The notes beneath the pieces were generated by a model. It was not told the DNA's origin, ran no database searches, and saw nothing but the letters and a program-made list of their open reading frames with translations. 60,222 nt of DNA from Rhodospirillales bacterium 70-18. Its GTDB lineage: Bacteria > Pseudomonadota > Alphaproteobacteria > Acetobacterales > Acetobacteraceae. The first letter of the stretch is position 1; each line of letters starts with the position of its first letter. This document shows, in pieces, positions 1 to 8,400 of this stretch. Location of the stretch: positions 263,668 through 323,889 of the forward strand of contig MKWE01000009.1 in the NCBI GenBank assembly GCA_001899585.1. Direction: 5' to 3'. Both the position numbers and the translations under genes were made by a program.

Positions 1-3
1 GGC

Positions 4-534
4 ATGAAAGAGTTGGATCTGTCGAAGGTCTATCAGCTGCTGGAGCCGGGGCCGGTGGTGCTGCTGACCACCGCCCGCAAGGAGCATCGCAACGTGATGA
101 CGATGTCATGGCATATGATGGTGGAGTTCACGCCGCCGCTGGTGGCCTGCGTGGTCAGCAGCGGCGACCACAGCTTCGCCGCCTTGCGCGCCACCCGGCA
201 ATGCGTGATCGCCATCCCGGCCGTCGCGCTGGCACCCAAGGTGGTTCAGATCGGCAATTGCTCGGGCCGCGACACCGACAAGTTCGCCGCGTTCGGGCTG
301 ACGCCGCTGCCGGCCCGCGAGGTCGTGGCGCCGCTGGTGGGCGAGTGCTTCGCCAATCTTGAGTGCCGCGTGGTCGATACGCGGCTGGTGAACAAGTTCA
401 ACCTGTTCGTGCTGGAAGTGGTGGCGGCATGGGTCGATCCGGCGCAGCGGAACCCGAAGACCATCCATCATCGCGGCTATGGCAGCTTCACCGTCGATGG
501 CGAGACCATCACCCTGCCGTCGCGGATGCCGTAG
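4..534 (+). CDS. Flavin reductase-like, FMN-binding split-barrel protein
   Basis: The 176-residue protein resembles the flavin reductase-like (FMN-binding split barrel, DIM6/NTAB) family, cytosolic proteins that bind FMN and often pass reduced flavin or electrons to partner enzymes. The N-terminal stretch with TTARKEHRNVMTMSW, the following TPPLVACVV strand and the GNCSGRDTDKF segment near residue 80 are typical of the fold. Length is normal for a stand-alone family member. The start ATG is 3 nt from the window edge, so its ribosome-binding site and any upstream partner cannot be seen. It converges on the VIT-family gene with 31 bp between stops. No monooxygenase partner is visible, so the substrate is unknown. 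Confidence 0.8.
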   Translation: MKELDLSKVYQLLEPGPVVLLTTARKEHRNVMTMSWHMMVEFTPPLVACVVSSGDHSFAALRATRQCVIAIPAVALAPKVVQIGNCSGRDTDKFAAFGLTPLPAREVVAPLVGECFANLECRVVDTRLVNKFNLFVLEVVAAWVDPAQRNPKTIHHRGYGSFTVDGETITLPSRMP

Positions 535-565
535 AAGGGGCTGCCGGCCCGGGCCTGACCCCAGG

Positions 566-1267
566 TTAGACGGACGTGCCGAACAGCGCGCCGATGCCGG
601 CGGTCAGCGCCATCGCGAACGCCCCCCAGAAGGTCACGCGCGCGGTGCCGCGCAGCACGTTGGCACCGCCCGCCTGGGCGCCGATCGCGCCGAGCAGGGC
701 CAGGAAACCCAGCGACGCGGCGGACACCGCCGGGATCAGCATGTTGGCCGGAGACACCAGCACCATGAGCAGCGGCATGGCGGCGCCGACCGCGAAGGTG
801 GCCGCGGAGGTCAGCGCCGCCTGCACCGGGCGCGCCGTGGTGACCTCGGAGATGCCCAGCTCGTCGCGCGCATGGGCGCCCAGCGCATCCTTGGCCATCA
901 ACTGGCGCGCCACCTGTTCGGCCAGGTCGCGGTCCAGCCCGCGGCCGACATAGACCTCGGCGAGCTCGGCCAGCTCGAAGGCCGGGTTGTCCCGCAATTC
1001 GGCCCGCTCGCGCGCCAGGTCGGCCTGCTCGGTGTCCGATTGGGAGCTGACCGAGACATACTCTCCCGCCGCCATCGACATCGCGCCCGCCACCAGGCCG
1101 GCCACCCCGGCGATCAGGACGTCGCTGGGTGTCGCCGCGGCGGCGGCCACGCCCACGATCAGGCTGGCGGTGGAGACGATGCCGTCATTGGCGCCCAGCA
1201 CCGCCGCGCGAAGCCAGCCGATGCGAGAGACCAGATGGGCTTCCGGGTGCCGTGTGACTGCGCGCAT
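566..1267 (-). CDS. VIT1/CCC1-family Fe2+/Mn2+ transporter
   Basis: This 233-residue membrane protein belongs to the VIT (vacuolar iron transporter/CCC1) family. An N-terminal LGANDGIVSTASLIVGV helix is followed by the GAMSMAAGEYVSVSSQ segment. Next comes an acidic cytosolic insert (residues 75-135, with paired Glu/Asp and Arg) that in the family binds metal, and then three more hydrophobic helices to the C-terminus. The family moves Fe2+ or Mn2+ out of the cytosol. It lies 66 bp downstream of the Crp/Fnr regulator on the same strand and may be co-transcribed with it. Metal specificity cannot be read from the sequence. Confidence 0.85.
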   Translation of the reverse strand: MRAVTRHPEAHLVSRIGWLRAAVLGANDGIVSTASLIVGVAAAAATPSDVLIAGVAGLVAGAMSMAAGEYVSVSSQSDTEQADLARERAELRDNPAFELAELAEVYVGRGLDRDLAEQVARQLMAKDALGAHARDELGISEVTTARPVQAALTSAATFAVGAAMPLLMVLVSPANMLIPAVSAASLGFLALLGAIGAQAGGANVLRGTARVTFWGAFAMALTAGIGALFGTSV

Positions 1268-1333
1268 TGCCTGTTCCTTGGGGTTGCCTGCTGCGGCCGG
1301 TATAGACCGGGAATGCGTGCGCGCGGCGCGCCA

Positions 1334-1972
1334 TCAAAGGCCCGCGCGCGCGAAAAGATGCACGGTGTGGCCGTCCCGCCGAATGCATCCCTGCCGCTCC
1401 AGCGTCGCCAGGGCGCGGTACACCGCCTCGCGCGTCAGCCCCAGCTCCTCCGCGACCAGCATCCAGGACCGCCGCACCGGCACCACGGGCGGATCGCCGG
1501 CGGCATGCAGGCGCAGCCATCCGAGCAGCCGCGCTGGGGCCGAGCGGATGTCGCGCAGCGCCAGCCTGGCGCGCAGGTTGCGCACATGGGTCGCCAGCAC
1601 CATCGCCAGCGCGAGGCACTCGGCGGGCTCCCGCGCCAGCTTGGCCAGCAGGTCGGCTTTCGGCAGGGCCCAGACAATGGAGTCGGCCTCGGCCACGGCA
1701 TCGCAGTGGTACTGCGACACCGACAGGGACGCCTCGGCGAAGCTGTCGCCGGATTCGGCCACCTGCAGGATCACCGCCGACCCGTCCGCCAGCATGCGCG
1801 CCAGCCGCACCCGGCCGGATTCGAGCAGGAACACGGCGGTGGCGGGGTCGCCCTGGCGGAACACGGCCTCGCCCTGGCCGATGCCGCGCCGCGCCGCGCG
1901 CGACGGCTCCCCGGCCGCCAGCAACTGCGCAGCCAGGGTGTTGGGTGGAAACGCGGACAGGTTCGGTGCCAT
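1334..1972 (-). CDS. Crp/Fnr-family transcriptional regulator
   Basis: The 212-residue protein has an N-terminal cyclic-nucleotide-binding-like beta barrel (about residues 25-120) and a C-terminal helix-turn-helix (about 165-205). The recognition helix reads TREAVYRALATLE. Its E-x-x-x-R spacing matches the residues that FNR/CRP proteins use to read a TGA half-site. The N-terminal cysteine cluster of oxygen-sensing FNR is absent, so any signal is not an FNR-type Fe-S cluster. The ATG at 1972 was chosen over an upstream start at 2029 because it begins a normal-length protein. A 16-bp FNR-like palindrome touches this start codon, suggesting autoregulation. The neighbouring VIT gene and Met/His-rich protein are candidate targets. 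Confidence 0.85.
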   Translation of the reverse strand: MAPNLSAFPPNTLAAQLLAAGEPSRAARRGIGQGEAVFRQGDPATAVFLLESGRVRLARMLADGSAVILQVAESGDSFAEASLSVSQYHCDAVAEADSIVWALPKADLLAKLAREPAECLALAMVLATHVRNLRARLALRDIRSAPARLLGWLRLHAAGDPPVVPVRRSWMLVAEELGLTREAVYRALATLERQGCIRRDGHTVHLFARAGL

Positions 1973-1987
1973 ATGATCGCGATCATA
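1972..1987. promoter_or_regulatory. FNR/CRP-like palindromic operator
   Basis: TATGATCGCGATCATA is a perfect 16-bp palindrome with TGAT-N4-ATCA half-sites, close to the FNR consensus TTGAT-N4-ATCAA. It touches the start codon of the Crp/Fnr gene on the minus strand. Its centre is 64.5 bp upstream of the plus-strand start at 2044, and a -10-like TACGAG at 2009-2014 would put it at -41.5 of that promoter. Repression of the regulator and class II activation of the divergent gene are inferred from this layout. Confidence 0.6.
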
Positions 1988-2043
1988 GGCGCCTGTGCCG
2001 CGTGACGCTACGAGGGGCGGGAACCCCACGTCAGGAGGCCCGG

Positions 2044-2694
2044 ATGAAATCGCTGCGCATCGCCGCCACGGTACTCGTCATCGCCACGGGCGCCGCCACG
2101 GCCCACGCCCAGCCGGCCCCTCCCGGGATGCCGATGCACCATCCGATGGGCGCTGCCTCGATGGCCGGCATGCACGGCCAGGGCGCGATGCCCGGGATGG
2201 GGATGCCGGGCATGATGGGGCACCACGCCGGCCAGCAGGCGGCGATTCCGGTCGAGCCCGGTCAGGCCGCCTTCGGGGCGATCCTGGAGATCGTGGCGAT
2301 GCTGCAGGCCGATCCGCAGACCGACTGGACGAAGGTGGACGTGGACGCGCTGCGCGAGCACCTGATCGACATGAACGAGGTGACGATGCGCGCGGCCGCC
2401 CGCAAGGAGCCGATCGAGGGCGGCCTGCGGATCGCCGTGACCGGCGGCGGCCGCACGCTTGAGGCCATCCGCCGCATGGTCCCGGCCCATGCCCAGGACA
2501 TCGACGGCATGCATGGCTGGACGGTGCGGGCCACGGACCTCCCGGACGGGGTGGAACTGACGGTCACCGCCGCGTTACCCGCCGAGGCGCAGAAAATCCG
2601 CGCCCTGGGGTTCATGGGCATCATGGTGCAGGGCGGCCACCACCAGCCGCACCACCTCGCCATGGCCAAGGGCCAGCCGATGCACATGAAATAG
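2044..2694 (+). CDS. Exported Met/His-rich protein, possibly metal-binding
   Basis: The 216-residue protein starts with a clear Sec signal peptide (MKSLRIAATVLV then AHA-QP, cleavage near residue 22). Residues 25-65 are extremely rich in Met, His and Gly (MHH, MAGMH, MGMPGMMGHH), and the last 20 residues again hold GGHHQPHH and a Met-His tail. Such clusters commonly bind Cu(I)/Cu(II) in periplasmic copper proteins. The middle part (about 75-195) is an ordinary alpha/beta-like domain I do not recognise. An AGGAGG ribosome site at 2033-2038 fixes the start. It is divergent from the Crp/Fnr gene and shares its palindrome. Copper handling is inferred from composition only. Confidence 0.7.
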   Translation: MKSLRIAATVLVIATGAATAHAQPAPPGMPMHHPMGAASMAGMHGQGAMPGMGMPGMMGHHAGQQAAIPVEPGQAAFGAILEIVAMLQADPQTDWTKVDVDALREHLIDMNEVTMRAAARKEPIEGGLRIAVTGGGRTLEAIRRMVPAHAQDIDGMHGWTVRATDLPDGVELTVTAALPAEAQKIRALGFMGIMVQGGHHQPHHLAMAKGQPMHMK

Positions 2695-2887
2695 CCGCCC
2701 CGGCCGCGCCGCTGGACGGGCCGCGTGCGCTGATCGAGGCGAACTGACGCGCCTCACCCTGCCAGGAATGCCAGCCCGGTCCCGTCCGCCCGTCGGCGGC
2801 CGGGGCGGGGTGACCTCCAGCCGTCCGTGCCGGCTAGGCAGGAGGTATTGGCTGGCGAGGCCCTGATGCAGTCATCGCCTCCGCCAG

Positions 2888-2903
2888 TGGCTTTCCGTAT
2901 GCG
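2888..2903 (+). promoter_or_regulatory. Candidate sigma-54 (-24/-12) promoter for the acyltransferase gene
   Basis: TGGCTTTCCGTATGCG has the invariant GG and GC at the exact 10-nt spacing of RpoN promoters, with 7 of the consensus positions matched. The implied transcription start is near 2914, giving a leader of about 265 nt. It is weaker than the matching element at 4953-4968 but pairs logically with it. Confidence 0.35.
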
Positions 2904-2994
2904 ATGTTCACGCTATAGATCTTCACATGCCTCGGTTGTGCATATGATTCAAAAGCTTGTCCCCGACGAAGGGGCGCGAATGACGCCAAGCATA

Positions 2995-3036
2995 TGACCT
3001 AATCCTTTCAACCAAGCGGATTAGGTCAAAATTTTT
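2995..3036 (+). terminator. Inverted repeat plus T-run: terminator or attenuator
   Basis: TGACCTAATCC (2995-3005) and GGATTAGGTCA (3018-3028) form a perfect 11-bp stem with a 12-nt loop, followed by AAATTTTTT. This is a textbook intrinsic terminator shape on the plus strand. It lies inside the presumed leader of the acyltransferase gene, about 140 nt before the start codon, so it could be an attenuator or could simply end upstream transcription. The stem could also serve as a protein-binding site. Confidence 0.55.
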
Positions 3037-3178
3037 TCCCCATTGAATCAATATGTTATTGGAAAGAGCCAGATTGACTAGGTCCAGATTCCAGCGTGCA
3101 AACATAGAAAATTTGTGGAAGGAATGCACTCCGCCGATGATACTGAATGCATCCTAACGCCGCAGGTCGAGGAACTGG

Positions 3179-3901
3179 ATGATGAATTCCGATGGAATGT
3201 CGTGTCTCGACGTGATGCAACGGCTGTTTCGAGTCGATATTGCAAGAACAGCGGAAGATATTGCTGAAGCGCAGCGTCTGCGTTATCAGGTTTACTGTCG
3301 CGAGCACGATTTTCTTTCCGGGGAGGGCGGGTACGAATACGACGAGTACGACGGGCGATCGTTTCACGTCCTGCTGCGTCGCCGGACCGGAGAGGTGGTT
3401 GGAACCGTGCGGTTGGTGACGGCAATGCCGGGGCAGCCGGAGTCGAGCTTTCCAATGCAGCATGTTTGCCGCCCGAACCTGCTGGCTGGCCTGCCGATCG
3501 ACAAGACCGGCGAGATCTCCAGGTTCGCGATTTCCCGGCAGCGGCGCGATATGGATAGCCGCACCGACATGTTGCTGCGGCTTGCCCTGATGCGCGGCGT
3601 TCTGGAAGCCAGCCTGGAGGCCGGAATTACGCACTGGTGCGCCGTGATGGAGAACAGCCTTCTCCGGCTGCTGCGCCAGGCCAGCGTGCGCTTCGACCCG
3701 ATCGGGCCGGCAATCGAATACAAGGGTCTTCGCCAACCGGCCATCGCGAATATCGGCCAGATTCTCAGCCGGGGGGAAGTCGAACGTCCGGAGTTCTGGA
3801 GCTATGTCACCGATGGCGGGCGGCTGGCTGTGCCGGAACTGGGTTATCGGCGGCTGCTGCCGGCCCTGCAGGAGCCGGCCATGGAACGTCGCGCGGCATG
3901 A
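3179..3901 (+). CDS. PEP-CTERM/exosortase-associated acyltransferase (LuxI-like GNAT)
   Basis: The 240-residue protein is a LuxI-like N-acyltransferase of the type associated with exosortase systems. The N-terminal half has AQRLRYQVYCREHDFL, the acidic EYDEYDGRS stretch and GTVRLV, as in autoinducer-synthase folds. A GEISRFAISR segment follows near residue 115. The C-terminal half (VMENSLLRLLRQ, then the FDPIGPAIEYKGLRQP region) matches the exosortase-associated subfamily better than true AHL synthases. A PEP-CTERM protein gene sits immediately downstream in convergent orientation, supporting this. The substrate is unknown. A GAGGAA site 6-7 nt upstream supports the ATG at 3179. It has lower GC than its neighbours. 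Confidence 0.75.
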   Translation: MMNSDGMSCLDVMQRLFRVDIARTAEDIAEAQRLRYQVYCREHDFLSGEGGYEYDEYDGRSFHVLLRRRTGEVVGTVRLVTAMPGQPESSFPMQHVCRPNLLAGLPIDKTGEISRFAISRQRRDMDSRTDMLLRLALMRGVLEASLEAGITHWCAVMENSLLRLLRQASVRFDPIGPAIEYKGLRQPAIANIGQILSRGEVERPEFWSYVTDGGRLAVPELGYRRLLPALQEPAMERRAA

Positions 3902-3952
3902 CCCGGCCGTCGCCATCCGTGGGCGTGCCTCACGACGCTGGCCGGATATGAT

Positions 3953-3980
3953 TGGGGCGGCACCCGAGAATGCCGCCCCA
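3953..3980. terminator. Bidirectional hairpin between convergent genes
   Basis: TGGGGCGGCA (3953-3962) and TGCCGCCCCA (3971-3980) make a perfect 10-bp stem with an 8-nt loop in the 102-bp gap between the convergent acyltransferase and PEP-CTERM genes. Neither side has a clear T-run, so it may act as a barrier or a Rho-assisted terminator. Confidence 0.5.
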
Positions 3981-4003
3981 GCCAGGATATATCAGAAGCG
4001 AAG

Positions 4004-4903
4004 TCAGACAGGCCGACGCTTCCGGCTGAAGCCCAGCGCCAACAGGCCGGCGCCCAGCAGGGCGAGGGTCGTCGGTTCCGGGATCGGCTGGCCGATAATG
4101 GTCGCCGTCGCCGAAGAGCTCAGCGAGACGTTGTAGCTGCCAGCGGCCAGCGCAATGCTCTGAACACTCGCGTTGAAGGTGTTGCTCGTCGAGGAGTCGA
4201 GCGGACTCCCGTTCTGCGACGAGATCTGCTGGGTGATGGGGAAAGGCCCGTACGAGAACACCTGTTGTCCGGTGGTCTTGTTGGTGATCGAGAACGAGTT
4301 GGTGATCGACGCAGTCGCCGTATCGCCGACGTTGTCGGTATGCACGATCAGGTTGTACAGGTTCTGAAAGTCCAGCAGGACGCTCAGGCCGCTGGTCGCC
4401 AGAGTGATGGCGAAATTGATCGTCGCGGTATTGCCACCCGTCGCAACGCCGAGGGGGGTATAACCGTAGCCTTCCGCCACGTTGCTGACCGCCACGCCGC
4501 CGGTGCTGACTGCGCCCGCGCCGATGCTTGCATCGGAACGGATGCCCGTGAACGTGCCCATCGGGCCGGCCGGGTTGAACGTATTCTCCGCCGGCGCAAC
4601 GCCGGGACCGCTGAATGCCTGGTTGACGTTGCTGGCCAACCCGGCGACGCCGGGTTGGAGAAACCCACTGTTAGCGTACGGCGTGAATTGCGCCGAATCA
4701 CTCAGCTGCGTTGTCGCCCCAACGACGGCCCCATTAACGATCTGGACCGGAAACGGAGAAGTCGTCGTGCCGTCGGTGAGCTGCAGGGTGAGATGCTGGA
4801 TCTGGTTGCCTGCGAAGGCGTACGGCACGGCGTGGGCAGCGGTGCTCAACATCAGCACGCCGGCCAATGTCGAGGTGCACCATAAAACCGACCGAGTCTT
4901 CAT
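4004..4903 (-). CDS. PEP-CTERM sorting-domain exported protein
   Basis: The 299-residue protein has a Sec signal peptide (residues 1-25, ending TAAHA) and a C-terminal sorting signal: IPEPTTLALLGAG, a hydrophobic helix, then the basic SRKRRPV tail. This three-part PEP-CTERM signal is recognised by exosortase (EpsH/XrtA), which cleaves and anchors or releases such proteins at the envelope. The body is rich in Thr, Ser, Ala, Gly and Asn, resembling secreted surface or biofilm-matrix proteins. AGGAG just upstream of the ATG fits the start. A strong sigma-54-like promoter precedes it. No exosortase gene is in the window, so the processing enzyme must be elsewhere. Confidence 0.9.
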   Translation of the reverse strand: MKTRSVLWCTSTLAGVLMLSTAAHAVPYAFAGNQIQHLTLQLTDGTTTSPFPVQIVNGAVVGATTQLSDSAQFTPYANSGFLQPGVAGLASNVNQAFSGPGVAPAENTFNPAGPMGTFTGIRSDASIGAGAVSTGGVAVSNVAEGYGYTPLGVATGGNTATINFAITLATSGLSVLLDFQNLYNLIVHTDNVGDTATASITNSFSITNKTTGQQVFSYGPFPITQQISSQNGSPLDSSTSNTFNASVQSIALAAGSYNVSLSSSATATIIGQPIPEPTTLALLGAGLLALGFSRKRRPV

Positions 4904-4952
4904 TTAACAATCTCCTGTTAGGTGGACGGCTAGGCTCATCCATTTGGACTAA

Positions 4953-4968
4953 TGCATTTTCGGTGCCA
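4953..4968 (-). promoter_or_regulatory. Sigma-54 (-24/-12) promoter of the PEP-CTERM gene
   Basis: Read on the minus strand, TGGCACCGAAAATGCA matches the RpoN consensus TGGCAC-N5-TTGCA at every fixed position but one. The implied transcription start is near 4942, leaving a 39-nt leader with the AGGAG site. Control of PEP-CTERM genes by RpoN and the PrsK/PrsR pair is known in other proteobacteria, which supports the call. Confidence 0.7.
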
Positions 4969-4998
4969 CGTGCTAATGCGTTGATTCCGTGTGCCCCC

Positions 4999-5018
4999 TC
5001 AGACAGATGGCCGTCTGA
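4999..5018. promoter_or_regulatory. Palindrome upstream of the sigma-54 promoter
   Basis: TCAGAC and GTCTGA arms (4999-5004 and 5013-5018) flank an 8-nt spacer, centred about 66 bp upstream of the predicted sigma-54 start. It could be an upstream activator site for an enhancer-binding protein such as PrsR. This is positional inference only. Confidence 0.3.
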
Positions 5019-5466
5019 AGTGTAAAGTTGTCCGACAGCGGTGGCGTGTACTATCGCAGGCGCCAAGAATATTCCCGAGCGTTTCCAATTTCTTTCACGA
5101 TCTTCGGCCGCGATTGGGGTGGCGAGGAGTGTAAAATCTACCGACTCCGCGCGAGCGGCCGGGGCAAATTCGCCAGGAGCGCGCAAGCCAGAAGGCAACG
5201 GAGCGCTCCATACAACATTGAAATTAACGGAAATTTTGTGAGACGGTCATGTGGCGGCATCTGCAAAGGAACGTGAACCGGCCGTCGTCGTGGGCCGCGG
5301 GCATTGGCCTGGGGCCGGGCGAGCAAAGCTCGGTCGGTAAGCCCGAACGTCGCCTGATGCATCCGCCGGAGGCCCCGATCGGCCTTTCGCGCGGCGAGCG
5401 GCAGCGGAGCAGCGTCGAAGGGCAGCTTGCCTGATATGGTTGCCGCTCCCCACCGCAGGAACCGCC

Positions 5467-8400
5467 ATGACCCAGCCGTTCGCCGCCTTCGCCGCCGGGC
5501 TGCCGCCACAAGGCGCGCTGCGCGCCGCCATCGGTGCCGCCCATCGCCGGGCCGAGCCGGATTGCCTCGCCGCCCTGCTGCCGCGCGCCGCATTGCCGCC
5601 GGCGGCGCTGGCGCGGGCCCAGGCGCTGGCCGGCCGCCTGGTGGCGGCGTTGCGGGCGCGCGGCACGCGCGGCGCGGTGGACGGGCTGATCCGCGAATAC
5701 GATCTCTCCAGCCAGGAGGGGGTGGCGCTGATGTGCCTGGCCGAGGCGCTGCTGCGCATCCCCGACCCCGCCACCCGCGACGCGCTGATCCGCGACAAGC
5801 TGGCCGAGGGCGACTGGCGCGCGCATGTGGGGCAATCCCCTTCGGTGTTCGTCAACGCCGCCACCTGGGGGCTGGTGGTGACCGGGCGGCTGGTGGCCAC
5901 CGGCAGCGAGGCCGGGCTGGGGGCGGCGCTGACACGGCTGATCGGGCGCGGCGGCGAGCCGCTGCTGCGGCGCGGGGTGGACCTGGCGATGCGCATGCTG
6001 GGCGAGCAGTTCGTCACCGGCGAGACCATCGCCGAGGCGCTGGCGCGCAGCCGGCGGATGGAGTCGCGCGGGTTTCGCCATTCCTACGACATGCTGGGCG
6101 AGGCGGCGGCCACGGCGGGCGATGCCGGGCGCTACATGGCCTCGTACGAGGCGGCGATCCATGCCATCGGCGCGGCGGCGGCCGGGCGGGGCTTCCTGCA
6201 CGGGCCGGGCATCTCGGTGAAGCTCTCGGCGCTGCATCCGCGCTATGTCCGCGCGCAGCGGGGGCGGGTGATGGCCGAGCTGCTGCCGAAGCTGGCGGCG
6301 CTGGCCGGGCTGGCGCGGCGCTACGACATCGGGCTGAACATCGATGCCGAGGAGGCCGACCGGCTGGACCTGTCGCTGGACCTGCTGGAGGCGCTGTGCC
6401 TGGACCGCGCGCTGGCCGGCTGGAACGGGCTGGGCTTCGTGGTGCAGGCCTACCAGAAGCGGGCGCCGTTCGTGCTGGATTTCGTGACCGACCTGGCGCG
6501 GCGCAGCGGCCACCGGCTGATGCTGCGGCTGGTGAAGGGCGCCTATTGGGACAGCGAGATCAAGCGCGCCCAGGTGGACGGGCTGAGCGATTTTCCGGTG
6601 TTCACCCGCAAGCTGCATACCGACGTGTCGTACCTGGCCTGCGCGCGGGCGCTGCTGGCGGCGCCGGACGCGGTGTTTCCGCAATTCGCCACCCACAACG
6701 CGATGACGCTGGCGGCGATCCATGAGATGGCGGGGCCGGATTTCCACCCCGGGCAGTACGAGTTCCAGTGCCTGCACGGCATGGGCGAGCCGCTGTACGA
6801 GGAGGTGGTGGGGCCGGCGAAGCTGGGCCGGCCGTGCCGCATCTACGCCCCGGTGGGCACCCACGAGACGCTGCTGGCTTATCTGGTGCGGCGGCTGCTG
6901 GAGAACGGGGCGAACAGCTCCTTCGTGAACCGGATCGCCGATCCGGCGGTGCCGGTGGCCGAACTGGTGGCCGATCCGGTGGGGCAGGTGGCGGCCAGCC
7001 TGCCGGTGGGGGCACCGCATCCGCGCATCGCGCCGCCACGGGCGCTGTTCGGGGCGGCGCGGACCAATTCCGCCGGGCTGGACCTGGCCAGCGAGATGGT
7101 GCTGGCGGGGTTGGCTTCCGCGTTATTGGCCAGCACGGCCGTACCGTGGCGGGCGACGCCGCTGCTCGCCGACCGGGTGGGGGAGGGCGCGGCACTGCCG
7201 GTGCGCAATCCGGCCGACTCCGCCGATCTGGTGGGCCAGGTGATGGAGGCGGGCGCGGCCGAGGTGGAGCGGGCGCTGTCGGCGGCGGTGCTGGCGGCGC
7301 CCGGCTGGGCGGCCACGCCCCCGGCGGCGCGGGCGGCCTGCCTGCTGCGCGCCGCCGACCTGCTGGAGGCGCGCATGCCGGCGCTGCTGGGGCTGATCGT
7401 GCGCGAGGCCGGCAAGACCCTGGCCAATGCGGTCGGCGAGGTGCGCGAGGCGGTGGATTTCCTGCGCTACTACGCCGCCGAGGCGCGCGACCGGCTGGGC
7501 GCGCATGCTCCGCTCGGCCCGGTGGCGTGCATCAGCCCGTGGAACTTCCCGCTGGCGATCTTCACCGGGCAGGTGGCGGCCGCCCTCGCCGCCGGCAACC
7601 CGGTGCTGGCCAAGCCGGCCGAGGAGACGCCGCTGATCGCCGCCCAGGCGGTGGCGATCCTGCGCGAGGCCGGGGTGCCGGCCGGGGTGGTGCAGTTGCT
7701 GCCGGGCCAGGGCGCGGTGGGTGCGCGCCTGGTGGCCGATGCCCGCACGCGCGGCGTGGTGTTCACCGGCTCGACCGAGGTGGCGCGGCTGATCCAGGCG
7801 GAACTGGCGCTGCGGCTGGACCCGGAGGGGCGGCCGGTGCCGCTGATCGCCGAGACCGGCGGGCAGAACGCCATGGTGGTGGATTCCTCGGCGCTGGCCG
7901 AGCAGGTGGTGGCCGACGTGCTGGTCTCCGCCTTCGACAGCGCCGGCCAGCGCTGCTCGGCGCTGCGGGTGCTGTGTGTGCAGGAGGACGTGGCCGGGCG
8001 TGTGCTGGGCATGCTGAAGGGCGCGCTGGCGGAACTGACGGTGGGCAATCCGGACGACCTCGCCACCGATATCGGCCCGGTGATCACCGCCGAGGCGGCG
8101 GCCGCCATCACCGCGCATGTGGCGACGATGCGCGCGGCCGGCTGCGCGGTGCATGCGGCGCCGCTGCCGGCGGGCTGCGCGGGCGGCAGCTTCGTGGCGC
8201 CGACCATCATCGAGATCGACGACCTGGCGATGCTGGGGCGCGAGGTGTTCGGGCCGGTGCTGCACGTGCTGCGCTACCGGCGCGAGGCGCTGGACGCGGT
8301 GCTGGCCGGGCTGCGCGCCACCGGCTACGCGCTGACCTTCGGGGTGCACAGCCGCATCGACGAGACCATCGCGCATGTGCTGGCGCGGGCGCCGGCGGGG

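Larger units (their letters stand above)
2695..3178. other. Long intergenic leader region before the acyltransferase gene
   Basis: No convincing gene is present in these 484 bp; the small ORFs have no ribosome-binding site or recognisable product. The stretch is more AT-rich towards its right end. It contains a sigma-54-like element (2888-2903), a perfect 11-bp inverted repeat followed by a T-run (2995-3036), and the GAGGAA ribosome site of the next gene (about 3167-3172). Confidence 0.6.
4904..5466. other. Long intergenic region with sigma-54 promoter, before putA
   Basis: These 563 bp lie between the divergent PEP-CTERM gene and putA. The left part holds a sigma-54-like promoter (4953-4968) and an upstream palindrome (4999-5018). 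The right part (about 5040-5440) contains only short ORFs with no support. AGGAA about 6 nt before 5467 is the likely putA ribosome site. No putA regulator gene or operator was recognised. Confidence 0.55.

Noticed and set aside
2923-3129. A 68-codon minus-strand ORF in the AT-richer leader region
   Set aside because: No ribosome site, no recognisable sequence, and it overlaps the promoter and terminator-like elements.
3179-3901. Acyl-homoserine lactone synthase (LuxI) with a quorum-sensing circuit
   Set aside because: No luxR gene or lux box was found, and the adjacent PEP-CTERM gene and subfamily features favour the exosortase-associated acyltransferase.
5028-5276. Small plus-strand ORFs between the PEP-CTERM gene and putA
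   Set aside because: No ribosome site and random-looking composition; treated as intergenic.
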